Shown: one piece after another, positions 1 to 9,873 of the stretch
Position numbering within the stretch: the first letter of the stretch is position 1
Layout: the number at the start of each line of letters is the position of its first letter
Notes under the pieces: generated by a model
Databases searched by the model: none
Told to the model about the DNA's origin: nothing
Seen by the model: the letters and a program-made list of their open reading frames with translations, nothing else
Translations under genes and position numbers: made by a program
Origin: Sandaracinaceae bacterium
GTDB lineage: Bacteria > Myxococcota_A > Polyangia > Polyangiales > JAFGIB01
DNA length: 32,192 nt
Direction: 5' to 3'
NCBI GenBank assembly: GCA_017881055.1
Contig: JADGRF010000164.1
Span: 1 to 32,192 of the forward strand

Positions 1-93
1 CGCTCTGGTTACTGCGAACGCGCGATGCGCTCGCTCTGGTTACTGCGAACGCGCGATGCGCTCGCTCTGGTTACTGCAAGAGCGCGATGCGCT
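1..93. repeat. 31-bp tandem repeat, about three copies, over the 3' end of the PFKFB-like gene
   Basis: Copies begin at 1, 32 and 63. Copies 1 and 2 are identical over 31 bp; copy 3 differs from them at three positions (around 78-81). Copy 3 contains the last codons and the TAA stop (complement of 71-73) of the 6-phosphofructo-2-kinase/fructose-2,6-bisphosphatase gene, so the other copies repeat that gene end, stop codon included (TTA at 9-11 and 40-42). The array may continue left of the window. There are no spacers, so it is not CRISPR. Slippage duplication of a gene terminus is the simplest explanation. Confidence 0.9.
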
Positions 94-1279
94 CTTCGCT
101 GCAATCATAGATGCGCGGCGACAGCTCGATCAGCGTGTGCAGGGGGATGCTGACGTGCGGACAGCCCTCGGGCGAGGCGCCCATCAGGTACGTGTAGAAC
201 ACGCGCAGCACCGCTTGATGACCCACCACGAGCAAAGGCCGCGGTTCGCGCTCGTAGGCGAGCACGACGGGGACCACGCGCTCGATCAAGTCTTGGTAGG
301 ACTCGCCGCGCGGGTAGCGGTAGCGAAACTTGTCGCGGGCACGCGCCACGGCTTCTTCTGGAAGCTTCTGGCGAATGTCGGCGTAGCTCATGCCTTCGCA
401 GATGCCGGCGTTGATCTCGTCCAGCTGGTGAAACACCTGCTGCGGACGCGCGATCTTGCTTGCGGTCTGTATGGTGCGCTTGAGCATGCTGGTCCACACC
501 ACCACGTCGCGCATGGCTTCGTGTTCGTTCACGAACTCCGCCAAGCGGTCGGCGAAGATGCGACCCGACGGGGAGAGATCCGGATCACCGCCGATCAAGT
601 TGCTGCGGTTCCACATGCTCTCGCCGTGCCGCGTGAGCCAGATCGACTTGCGCGTGCCGCGCAGGTTCAAGAGGAAGCGCACCAACTGCTGACCGAGATC
701 GTCGTGGACGTTCTTCAGGATCAGCTTCGCGCCCTTGTCGATGTACTTGATGAAGTCGCCTTCGTCTTCGCCGACAGGCTCGTACGCGCTCGCATAGTGC
801 GCGATGCGGTTGCGAAAGTCCTGCACGGCTTCATCGGCCGACAGAAACGCATAGTCGGGTGAGGCGACCTTGGTCTCGCGAATCGTGGCTTCGATCTCGG
901 CTTCGTTGGTGCAAATGATCTCGACGAACAGCGGTCGCACGCCTTCTGACTCACACTGCTCGCGAATCAAGTCGCGACGCGCGCGCGTGGTGTTGGTGGC
1001 GTCGTAGATGGACACATCCCCGTCGAGGCGCAGCCACTTGAACATCTCGTCGAGCGCAGCCTTGGCGACGGCCAGGCGGGAAGCTTTGCCTTCGGCGTTC
1101 TCCGGGCTGAAGAACTCGTGCGTATGCTGCGCGCCGAGCATGACGCGACGGTAATCGCCTGCGTTGAAGAGGCGCGTGCGCCGCCCGGACCAGGAGAGGT
1201 AGCGAGCGATCTTACGCGCGACGTAGGTCTTGCCGCGCGCCGGTAAGCCCACCATCACGATCGCGACTTTCGATTGCAT
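71..1279 (-). CDS. bifunctional 6-phosphofructo-2-kinase/fructose-2,6-bisphosphatase (PFKFB-like)
   Basis: This 402-residue cytosolic enzyme looks like a bacterial version of eukaryotic PFKFB, which makes and degrades the glycolytic regulator fructose 2,6-bisphosphate. The N-terminal kinase half has a P-loop at residues 11-18 (GLPARGKT), the block IYDATNTTRARR at 91-102 and the SSPDY-like segment VASPDY at 138-143. The C-terminal histidine-phosphatase half has RHGE at 217-220 (His218 the expected phospho-acceptor), E288 in EINAG, the RYRYPRGESY block near 319-328 and the second catalytic His at H354 (GHQ). Both halves seem intact. The ATG at 1279 follows a GGAG Shine-Dalgarno 7 nt upstream and lies 68 bp inside the heme A synthase gene, suggesting translational coupling. 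The C-terminus lies in a tandem repeat. The family is clear; the balance of kinase and phosphatase activity cannot be read from sequence. Confidence 0.93.
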   Translation of the reverse strand: MQSKVAIVMVGLPARGKTYVARKIARYLSWSGRRTRLFNAGDYRRVMLGAQHTHEFFSPENAEGKASRLAVAKAALDEMFKWLRLDGDVSIYDATNTTRARRDLIREQCESEGVRPLFVEIICTNEAEIEATIRETKVASPDYAFLSADEAVQDFRNRIAHYASAYEPVGEDEGDFIKYIDKGAKLILKNVHDDLGQQLVRFLLNLRGTRKSIWLTRHGESMWNRSNLIGGDPDLSPSGRIFADRLAEFVNEHEAMRDVVVWTSMLKRTIQTASKIARPQQVFHQLDEINAGICEGMSYADIRQKLPEEAVARARDKFRYRYPRGESYQDLIERVVPVVLAYEREPRPLLVVGHQAVLRVFYTYLMGASPEGCPHVSIPLHTLIELSPRIYDCSEERIALLQ

Positions 1280-2312
1280 CCGTAGTCTCCGCTGGGCGAA
1301 ACACCGCGTGGCACAGCACCACCGCCACAGAGCATAGAACGTAGGCGCCGAGCTGGTGAAGCGCCGCGATCACGATCGGCATATGCAGGACCACGGCCAG
1401 AACGCCGAGCGTCACCTGCAGAACCGCGAAACCGGCGAGGGCGAAGCCAAGTCCGCGCAGGCCGACGTGAGCGCGCAGCCCAAACGCGAGCGCCAGTGCT
1501 GCCAGGAGCACGCACATGCCGAGCACGCGGTGCGCGTAGTGGATGATCGCGGGGTTCATGACGAGCTGGCTGCCCAGCTCACCCGGCGTCACGAACGCGC
1601 CGGGTAGATAGCGGCCGTTCATGTCCGGAAACGTCGAGAACAGATAGCCCGCATGCGTGCCCGCCATGAACGCGCCGTACACGATCTGCAGGCCGAGTAA
1701 GCTCAGAAAGCCCACCGCGCCGGCACGCAGCGCCGTGCTCACGGTTCCTCGCGTCCCAGGCGAGCGACGCTCCGTAAGCCCCTGCGCAAGCCACAGGATC
1801 CACTGTCCCACGCCCATGCCGAGCACCAAGTGCAACGCAAGCCGCAGATGACTGACGCGCGGCGCATCGAGCAAGCCGCTCTTCACCATGTACCAACCAA
1901 CCGCACCTTGAACGCCACCGAGCACGAAGATGCTGGCCGTGCGCCAAAGCAACGCGCCGCGCAGCCGCCGCGTCGCCGCGAACCACAGCCACGGAACGAA
2001 GCACGCAACCCCGATCATGCGACCGAGCAGGCGATGCATGTACTCCCAAAAGAAGATGCGCTTGAAGTCCGCAAGCGCCATCCAATGATTGACCTCGCGA
2101 TACTGCGGCGAGCGCTTGTATTCCTCGAACACCCCCTGCCAAGCCGCATCCCCAATCGGCGGCAGCGCCCCACTCATCGGCCGCCACTCCACCATCGACA
2201 ACCCCGACCCTGTAAGCCGAGTAACCCCCCCAACCACCACCATCAGAAGCACAAGCCCCCAAAGCCCCAACAGCCACCCCCGAACCCAAGTCCGATCTTC
2301 CACCACCCACAT
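1212..2312 (-). CDS. ctaA: heme A synthase, COX15/CtaA type
   Basis: This polytopic inner-membrane protein should oxidise heme O to heme A for aa3-type cytochrome oxidase. From the chosen ATG it is 366 residues, the usual size of long COX15-type proteins, with about eight hydrophobic segments in two four-helix halves. Heme-ligand histidines are at H93 (YMHRLLGR), H161 (ALHLVLG, with H155 nearby), H258/H261 (IHYAHRVLG) and H319 (ALHQLGAY). I chose the ATG at 2312 because the N-terminal hydrophobic helix begins just after it and a G-rich stretch (complement of 2316-2321) sits where a ribosome-binding site would be; a TTG at 2411 would add 33 Arg/Gly-rich residues with no family resemblance. The 3' end overlaps the PFKFB-like gene by 68 bp. 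No oxidase subunit or heme O synthase gene is visible here. The first 30 or so codons are unusually rich in GGG. Confidence 0.92.
   Translation of the reverse strand: MWVVEDRTWVRGWLLGLWGLVLLMVVVGGVTRLTGSGLSMVEWRPMSGALPPIGDAAWQGVFEEYKRSPQYREVNHWMALADFKRIFFWEYMHRLLGRMIGVACFVPWLWFAATRRLRGALLWRTASIFVLGGVQGAVGWYMVKSGLLDAPRVSHLRLALHLVLGMGVGQWILWLAQGLTERRSPGTRGTVSTALRAGAVGFLSLLGLQIVYGAFMAGTHAGYLFSTFPDMNGRYLPGAFVTPGELGSQLVMNPAIIHYAHRVLGMCVLLAALALAFGLRAHVGLRGLGFALAGFAVLQVTLGVLAVVLHMPIVIAALHQLGAYVLCSVAVVLCHAVFRPAETTDAIESRDRDGGLTGARQDLRRA
2225..2281 (-). other. G-rich tracts with G-quadruplex potential near the start of the heme A synthase gene
   Basis: Read on the coding strand there are runs of 5, 4, 5 and 7 G (complement of 2277-2281, 2265-2268, 2256-2260 and 2225-2231), with extra GG pairs between the last two. 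They fall in codons about 11-30, and another run of six G (complement of 2316-2321) precedes the ATG. The third loop is long, about 24 nt. The tracts are seen directly; quadruplex folding in the mRNA is inference. Confidence 0.4.
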
Positions 2313-2480
2313 GCGCCCCCCGTAGCGCCACTCCGAAAAAGACGCAAGCCAACCCCGGCCACGCGAGCCCGAACGGCCGCGCGCAGCTCTTCTCCACCTA
2401 AGCGCGCCCAAAGGGCCCCGCGCTCAGTCCACGCTCTCCCTGCGCACACGCCAGCTGCGTGCGCAACACGCCGCGCATCT

Positions 2481-2978
2481 TCAGAACGTCACGCCGAACT
2501 GCAGCCCAAACGGCCAACCGATTCGCAAGACGAGCGCGTTGCGGTCGTTCAAATGGTAGCGACCGCCGAGCGCGACGAGGATGTCGGCACCGACGCCGCT
2601 GTTGCCACGTACACCGTGACCGAAGAAGAGCACCGCGCCCAGCTCGGGAAACACCGACCACTTGGGATCGAGGTAGAAGTTCCACTGGAGCGCGACGGGC
2701 AAGCCGAACCACGCGCCGTGGTTGAACAGCAAATCCACGCCGGGGCTGAGCGCGAGCTCGTCGTTGGCTCCGTCGAGAAAGCCGTTCGGCACGATCGGAA
2801 TGTCGACGCGCGCACCGACGCCCGGGTCGCCCTCGAGCGCGAGGTCGAGATGGCCTTCGATGCGCACGCCGTGAATCTGCTGTGCGCTGGCGCGAGCGGG
2901 CGCGCACGCCCAAGCTGCAAGGGCCAGTGCGCATGCTGCGCCCCACATGCCAGCTCGCTCCCGTGTTCGTCGCGCCAT
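2481..2978 (-). CDS. small secreted/outer-membrane beta-barrel-like protein, function unknown
   Basis: This 165-residue protein begins with a charged region (MARRTRER) and a hydrophobic stretch to about residue 30, with a likely signal-peptidase site near ASAQ at about 30-33. The mature part alternates polar and hydrophobic residues, is rich in Gly and aromatics, and ends in Phe (FGVTF), all typical of outer-membrane barrels. I cannot name a family. The ATG at 2978 has a GAGGGG ribosome-binding site about 10 nt upstream. It is divergent from the DUF362 gene, with about 100 bp between the start codons, and the heme A synthase gene begins about 170 bp downstream on the same strand. No clear terminator was seen in that gap. 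Confidence 0.75.
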   Translation of the reverse strand: MARRTRERAGMWGAACALALAAWACAPARASAQQIHGVRIEGHLDLALEGDPGVGARVDIPIVPNGFLDGANDELALSPGVDLLFNHGAWFGLPVALQWNFYLDPKWSVFPELGAVLFFGHGVRGNSGVGADILVALGGRYHLNDRNALVLRIGWPFGLQFGVTF

Positions 2979-3081
2979 ATGCAGAAGTCCCCTCGCGTGC
3001 CGGCTGCGGCGGGCGCACTCTACTCCGGGCCCGCAACCTGAGCCACGCTATCCTCGAACCCCACGTAAGTCCGAAAAGACG

Positions 3082-4581
3082 ATGACCACCCAACCCCAAG
3101 CGAAAATCATCATTCGCCACTGCGACGAGTACGACCCCGAGCGCATCCGCGTGATCGTGCGCGAGGCCATGGAGGAGCTCGGGCTCGCGCCGCACGGCCG
3201 CACGCTGCTGAAGCCGAACATCGTGTGCGCGGGACCGGGCTTCGAGAACGCGCACACGCGTCCCGAGTTCGTCGAAGGTGTGCTGCTCGCGCTGCAAGAT
3301 CGCAACCAGGGAGCCATGAAAGAGCTCGCTGTCGGCGAGCGCTGCGGCATCACGATTCCAACGCGCTACGTGTTCGAGCAATCGGGCATGGGCGCGATGC
3401 TCGATCGCCACAAAGACGTGAAGCGCTACTACTTCGAGGAAGAGCCTCAAGTCGAGATCCCGTACACGCACGAGGGGCGCCTGCGCGACTACGTGTTCAC
3501 GCCCGAACCAGTCGCGAAGGCCGACTTCTTCGTGAACTGCCCCAAGTTCAAGGCGCATCCGTGGACCACGGTCACGTTCGGCAACAAGCAGTACATCGGC
3601 ATTCAGGACGATCGGCACCGCTTGATCGATCACGACACCAAGCTCGAAGAGAAGATTGCCGACCTGCAGTACATCATCCAGCCGCAGTTCCTGGCGATCG
3701 ACTGCATCATCGCCGGCGAAGGCCGCATGCTGACGCCGATTCCGCGGCGCCTGAACCTGATCATCCTGGGCAACAACCAGTGCGCGTTCGACAGCGTGTG
3801 CTGTCGCATCATCGGCGTAAACCCGTTCGACGTGCCGCACATTCGCATGGCGCACGAGCGCGGCTTCGGACCGCTCGCGCTTGCGGATATCCAGGTGTCG
3901 GGCGACGTGACGCTGGAGGCCGCGCAGGAGCGTGCGCACGGCTTCAAGGTGGGCCTCATTCGCGTCGAGAAGTACTTCGAAGGCACGAGCATCACGGCCT
4001 ACGCGGGACCGCCTCCGAAGAGCGAGAACACCGACTACTGCTGGGGCGGCTGCCCCGGCGCGATCGAAGAAGCGATCGAGATGCTTCGCCAATACGACGC
4101 CGAGTGCGACACGAAGATGCCGCGCCTGCACGTAGTGTTCGGCAACTACCAAGGTGAGATCGACGCGAAGGAAGGCGAGCGGGTGGTGTTCATCGGCGAC
4201 TGCGCCGAGTGGAAGGGTAAGGTCGGCAGCGAGCTCGTCGAGATCGACAACCTCTACAAGCACCGCAGCACGCTCGACCCGCACACGATCGCCGGCGAAG
4301 ACATACTCGACAAGATCATGAAGACGCGCAAAGTGCTCAAGGCGGCCGAAGGCAAGCAAGTGATGCGCCTGACCGGCTGCCCCGTGAGCGTGGCCGAGCA
4401 GCTGATAGTCCTGATCGCGGTCTCGAGTTCGACCGATCCCACCCGCAACTGGTCGGGCATCAAACACTACCTAGCGTGGAAGTCCCGCATGACCTTCAAG
4501 AAACTAGGCGGCCACAAATACCAGATCCCCGGCCCCACCACGCGCGGCGAAGCAGCCCCCGAACAAAGCCTCGGCAAGTAG
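3082..4581 (+). CDS. DUF362 domain protein
   Basis: This 499-residue protein matches the DUF362 family: the strand LKPNIVCAGP near residues 47-56, a block around NCPKFKAHPWTTVTFGNKQ (about 152-170) and IGIQDDRHRLIDHD just after it. Members are often found with iron-sulfur or redox proteins, but the biochemical role is not established. The C-terminal part has several cysteines (CWGGCPGA, GDCAEWKG, TGCPVS), which could bind metal or a cluster; no classical 2[4Fe-4S] CxxCxxCxxxC motif is present. I chose the ATG at 3082 over upstream in-frame starts because the upstream residues are Arg/Pro-rich and overlap the divergent gene's leader. No strong Shine-Dalgarno is visible. No signal peptide or membrane segment was seen, so it is probably cytosolic. 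The last 50 or so codons show base use unlike the body of the gene. Confidence 0.85.
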   Translation: MTTQPQAKIIIRHCDEYDPERIRVIVREAMEELGLAPHGRTLLKPNIVCAGPGFENAHTRPEFVEGVLLALQDRNQGAMKELAVGERCGITIPTRYVFEQSGMGAMLDRHKDVKRYYFEEEPQVEIPYTHEGRLRDYVFTPEPVAKADFFVNCPKFKAHPWTTVTFGNKQYIGIQDDRHRLIDHDTKLEEKIADLQYIIQPQFLAIDCIIAGEGRMLTPIPRRLNLIILGNNQCAFDSVCCRIIGVNPFDVPHIRMAHERGFGPLALADIQVSGDVTLEAAQERAHGFKVGLIRVEKYFEGTSITAYAGPPPKSENTDYCWGGCPGAIEEAIEMLRQYDAECDTKMPRLHVVFGNYQGEIDAKEGERVVFIGDCAEWKGKVGSELVEIDNLYKHRSTLDPHTIAGEDILDKIMKTRKVLKAAEGKQVMRLTGCPVSVAEQLIVLIAVSSSTDPTRNWSGIKHYLAWKSRMTFKKLGGHKYQIPGPTTRGEAAPEQSLGK

Positions 4582-4633
4582 CTAGCGTCCTAAGGAAGGG
4601 CAACCAAGCGTCGCGAATTGGGTTCTAGCCGCG

Positions 4634-4657
4634 AGCGCGCCCGCAGCGCGGCGCGCT
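4634..4657. terminator. hairpin between convergent DUF362 and OmpA-family genes
   Basis: A perfect 8-bp inverted repeat (AGCGCGCC / GGCGCGCT) with an 8-nt loop lies between the stop codons at 4581 and 4659. There is no T-tract on either side, so it is only a probable bidirectional transcription stop. Confidence 0.5.
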
Positions 4658-4658
4658 G

Positions 4659-6515
4659 TCAGTGGACGATAATGAATTGCACTCGGCGATTTTTTGCGCG
4701 ATTGGCAGCTGACGTATTCGGCACCAGCGGCATGTCTTGACCGTAGCCGCGGGCACGTAGGCGCTCGCTGGCGACACCGGCGTGGACCAGGAAGTCGCGC
4801 ACGGATTCGGCGCGCGCTTGGGACAGCTCGAGGTTGTGATCCTGGCCGCCCTTGTTGTCGGTATGGCCTTGGATTTCCAGCTGCTCGATCTCGTCGTGAC
4901 GCAGCAGCACGTCCGCGATCTCGTTCATCAGCGCGTTGCTGCTCTCGCCGATCGCGGCGCTGTTCACTTCGAAGTTGATCTGCTGCTTGATCGCGATCTC
5001 CGAAGCCTTGAGCGTGACCAGCGAAGACTTGGGCTTCGCAATCAACAGGATCTCCGGCAGCGTGGTCTCGCGCGGCGTCACTTCGACTCCGACCAACTGC
5101 ATCAGGTAGCCGTCCGCGTCGACGCGCAGGCGATAGGTGCCTGGCGGCGCGTCCGGCAGCGCAAACAGGCCCTCCTTCGAGCTCAAGACCTCGCCGTTCA
5201 CGGCGGGGCCCGTGATGGTGATGCGCGCAGCGCCGACCGGCGAGCCGTGCTCGTCTTTGACGACACCGGAGATTGCGCCCTCGGTGGGCAGCGGGATCAG
5301 GAAGCAGTGCAGCGCGACCTCGCCGCCTTCGGCCGGGATCGTGGTGCTGCAGTGGCTGGGCTGGTAGTCCGGGTGCGTGATCTCGAAGCGCAGCTCACCG
5401 GGGTCGACCTTGTCGACGATGAAGAGGCCCCGCTCGTCGCTCGCGATGACCGACAGCACGCGCGGGCTGCGGATCGTCGCGCCGACGATCGGCTGATTGC
5501 TGCCCTTGGCCATGAGCTTGCCGAGCACGCGTCCCGAGGCGGGCGCGGCTGGCGCAGCTGGAACGACTTCGGGCGCGGTCGCGGCGTGCGACTTCACGCC
5601 GGTGAACGCAACGTGCACCGACGCACCCGCCCAGATCTGCGCGACGCCGAACGCGAATTCGAGCTTGAACGCGACGCGCTCCCAGGGCGCAAAGCGCAGC
5701 GCGAGATGCGGCAGCATCGGAAACGCCATGATCGCAGGAATGCGGTTCTCCCGCACGTGGTACTGCTCGCCCTTCTCGCTCGCCGTGTTACTCGCGATCG
5801 GCTGATTGTTCCCGTTGAAGGCCTGCGCGCAGTACTTGATCTGAACGCCGTCGGGGCCCTTGTCAGGGCCGCCGGGATCGTTCGGATCGCCTGCCGCGGA
5901 GCAGGGATGAAAGTGGCCCTTGGGATCCGGGTACGCCTCGCTGCGGATCACGCTGCCGGTGAGCGCGCCGATGTCGAGCCCGAAGCCGAACTCGAGCGTG
6001 AGCATCTGCGTGAGCTCGATCGGCCAGAGCAACGAGCCGGTCACGTGGATCAGCGCGAGGTCGCTCTTTACGAACTCGGTGTCCTCGACGAGCGTGTTGT
6101 CCGCGGTGAACGCGCCCGACACTTTGTACGGCATGTAGCCGATGCCGAGCTGCGCGGTGAAGCCTTCCGCCGAGCGATGTGAGATCGTGATGCCGAAGCC
6201 ATCGTTCGTGATGCTGGGCGCCCGCGACAAGAACATGCTGAGCATGTACGAGGGGATCCAGTCGTGCCGATAGTACGCGCCGAGCAGCCACTGATCGTGC
6301 GGCGTGCGCTCGGTGTCGGCCTCGGCACTGGAGCTGGCGCTGGCGCGGGCGCTGGCTTTGATCGGCGCTTCCTCGGAGTCCTGCGCCCGGGCAGTCGAGA
6401 GCGGCAACGCGCACAGCAGCGCGGCGATGACGGCACTTGCGAAGACGGCGTGGAGCGGAGACGCTGCGCGCGCTGTCCGTGCTGTTTTCGTGATCGGATG
6501 CTCGCGTGGAGTCAC
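4659..6515 (-). CDS. OmpA-family envelope protein with barrel-like and carboxypeptidase-regulatory-like domains
   Basis: From the chosen GTG this is 618 residues. A basic N-terminus and hydrophobic stretch end at a good signal-peptidase site (STARA/QDS). About 250 residues with aromatic/Gly-rich strands resembling an outer-membrane barrel follow, then an Ala/Pro linker, two tandem carboxypeptidase-regulatory-like (CarboxypepD_reg) domains (starting at SGRVLGKL and at GAISGVVKDE), and a C-terminal OmpA domain. The last keeps the peptidoglycan-binding signatures GHTDNKG and NRAKNRRVQF. It probably sits in the outer membrane or periplasm and anchors to the cell wall. The start is uncertain: no ATG exists before the signal sequence; GTG codons occur at 6515 and 6623. 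I prefer 6515 because it gives a normal signal peptide, while the extra 36 residues from 6623 look non-coding. It follows the kinase gene on the same strand. Confidence 0.88.
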   Translation of the reverse strand: MTPREHPITKTARTARAASPLHAVFASAVIAALLCALPLSTARAQDSEEAPIKASARASASSSAEADTERTPHDQWLLGAYYRHDWIPSYMLSMFLSRAPSITNDGFGITISHRSAEGFTAQLGIGYMPYKVSGAFTADNTLVEDTEFVKSDLALIHVTGSLLWPIELTQMLTLEFGFGLDIGALTGSVIRSEAYPDPKGHFHPCSAAGDPNDPGGPDKGPDGVQIKYCAQAFNGNNQPIASNTASEKGEQYHVRENRIPAIMAFPMLPHLALRFAPWERVAFKLEFAFGVAQIWAGASVHVAFTGVKSHAATAPEVVPAAPAAPASGRVLGKLMAKGSNQPIVGATIRSPRVLSVIASDERGLFIVDKVDPGELRFEITHPDYQPSHCSTTIPAEGGEVALHCFLIPLPTEGAISGVVKDEHGSPVGAARITITGPAVNGEVLSSKEGLFALPDAPPGTYRLRVDADGYLMQLVGVEVTPRETTLPEILLIAKPKSSLVTLKASEIAIKQQINFEVNSAAIGESSNALMNEIADVLLRHDEIEQLEIQGHTDNKGGQDHNLELSQARAESVRDFLVHAGVASERLRARGYGQDMPLVPNTSAANRAKNRRVQFIIVH

Positions 6516-6624
6516 TGTGTCGCGACTGGGCCATGCGCCGCGCCGCGCGTCAAGATGTGAGCAAGCAAGCCGGGGGTCCGGAGTCGTTCGAGTGCGCACG
6601 TGACAGCACACCGCGCACGACACC

Positions 6625-6664
6625 GTTCGTGCTCACTGCAGCGTGAGCGGTCGGTGGTTCGTGC

Positions 6665-6680
<16 letters not shown>
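6625..6680. repeat. 24-bp direct repeat (32-bp spacing) over the kinase gene stop codon, each copy a hairpin
   Basis: An identical 24-bp sequence occurs at 6625-6648 and 6657-6680. The second copy holds the kinase gene's last codons (VLTLQ) and its TGA stop (complement of 6665-6667). Each copy contains GCTCAC-TGCAGC-GTGAGC, an inverted repeat; in the gene-end copy the stem extends to 8 bp (GTGCTCAC/GTGAGCAC). The hairpins could stop transcription or protect the 3' end. It closely parallels the 31-bp repeat over the PFKFB gene end. Confidence 0.85.
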
Positions 6681-9082
<2,402 letters not shown>

Positions 9083-9085
<3 letters not shown>

Positions 9086-9117
9086 GGGACCACCTCGCGG
9101 ACTGGACCACGATTCTA
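9083..9117 (-). promoter_or_regulatory. putative -10 box and ribosome-binding site of the Ser/Thr kinase gene
   Basis: On the minus strand TAGAAT (complement of 9112-9117) is followed after 15 nt by GAGGTGG (complement of 9090-9096), then 4 nt, then ATC (complement of 9083-9085) in the kinase frame. No good -35 is evident. If real, the transcript starts downstream of the TTG at 9226, excluding it as the start codon. Confidence 0.45.
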
Positions 9118-9439
9118 TTCGCCGCGCTGGGCAATTGCAGCGTTTTTCGTGCGTAATGCGCGAACGCCCGGGAAGCCCAGCTCGGCAGCCGCGCGACGAT
9201 CTGATGCGATCGCGCGCGCAGCTCAAAACCAGTGCTTTTTTTGCCGTCTACGCACCGAATTGCTGTTTTTTGGGGGTTTGCCCTTTACACACACTTGTAG
9301 CGACCGTCGGCCTCTGTCATTGGTTCGCGAACATCAGCGCAAAAGGCCTGATTCATAGTGGTTCACAGGGGCAGTCGGCACACTAGACGACCCCGGTCGT
9401 GCACCGAAACCCAACTCGCTACATCAAGAGGACACGAAC
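9118..9439. other. intergenic region between divergent kinase and HU-like genes
   Basis: About 320 bp with no convincing gene. It is locally richer in A/T than its surroundings (T-runs near 9236-9243 and 9265-9271) and holds a 10-bp perfect palindrome GTTCGCGAAC at 9323-9332, which could be a regulator site. I could not assign a confident -35/-10 pair for the HU-like gene. Its ribosome-binding site AAGAGGA is at 9426-9432, 7 nt before the ATG. Confidence 0.5.
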
Positions 9440-9763
9440 ATGGCAAAGAAAGCCGCGATCACTGCACCACTCAACAAGTCTCAGATCCTCGCCGACGTCG
9501 CCGGCGCCACCGGCGTTGCCAAGCGCGACGTGGGCAAGGTGATCGAAGAGCTCGCCGGTCTGATCGACCGTCATATCAACAAGAAGGGCCCGGGCTCGTT
9601 CACGCTCCCCGGCCTGTTCAAGATCAAGACGATCCGCAAGCCGGCGACCAAGGCGCGCAAGGGCATCAACCCCTTCACCAAGGAAGAAGTCACCTTCAAG
9701 GCGAAGCCGGCGCGCACCGTGATCAAGATCCGTCCGCTCAAGAAGCTGAAGGACATGGTCTGA
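9440..9763 (+). CDS. HU-family DNA-binding protein
   Basis: This small basic protein (107 residues) fits the HU/IHF family of nucleoid-associated proteins that bend and compact DNA as dimers. Seen in the sequence: the N-terminal helical pair (LNKSQILADVAGATG... VGKVIEELAGLIDRHI), the strand FTLPGLFKIKTIRKPATKAR leading into the DNA-binding arm, GINPFTKEE typical of the arm, and a C-terminal FKAKPARTVIKIRPLKKLK. An N-terminal extension of about 8 residues (MAKKAAIT) is slightly longer than in E. coli HU. The ATG at 9440 has a strong AAGAGGA ribosome-binding site 7 nt upstream. It is monocistronic and ends in a strong terminator. Which HU/IHF paralogue it is cannot be told from sequence. Confidence 0.93.
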   Translation: MAKKAAITAPLNKSQILADVAGATGVAKRDVGKVIEELAGLIDRHINKKGPGSFTLPGLFKIKTIRKPATKARKGINPFTKEEVTFKAKPARTVIKIRPLKKLKDMV

Positions 9764-9832
9764 ATCAGACTTGTCTGACGCGTCGACCCAGGCTCGCCAA
9801 GCGGTGACGCGAAGCGAGTGACGGGTCGAGCG

Positions 9833-9863
9833 AAAAGGGTGGGCCTTCGGGCCTGCCCTTTTT
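9833..9863. terminator. bidirectional intrinsic terminator with UUCG loop
   Basis: AAAA, then GGGTGGGCC-TTCG-GGCCTGCCC, then TTTTT. The RNA stem is 9 bp with two adjacent G-U wobbles and a stable UUCG tetraloop; the flanking A- and T-tracts give a U-tract in both directions. It lies between the HU-like gene (stop 9763) and the convergent EAL-domain gene (stop 9874), and probably serves both. Confidence 0.9.
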
Positions 9864-9873
9864 CGTGGCGTTT

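Noticed and set aside
1..93. CRISPR array
   Set aside because: The units are directly adjacent with no spacers, and copy 3 is the end of a coding gene.
2398..4467. Long minus-strand open frame (689 codons) opposite the DUF362 gene
   Set aside because: Its translation is Arg/His/Val-rich low-complexity sequence with no family resemblance, while the plus-strand frame encodes a recognisable DUF362 protein. High GC leaves long antisense frames open.
6515..6623. GTG at 6623 as start of the OmpA-family gene
   Set aside because: The extra 36 residues precede a normal signal peptide and look non-coding; kept only as an alternative start.
9260..9300. Sigma70-type promoter for the HU-like gene
   Set aside because: TTGCTG near 9260 has no TANNNT -10 box at acceptable spacing; I could not support a specific promoter.
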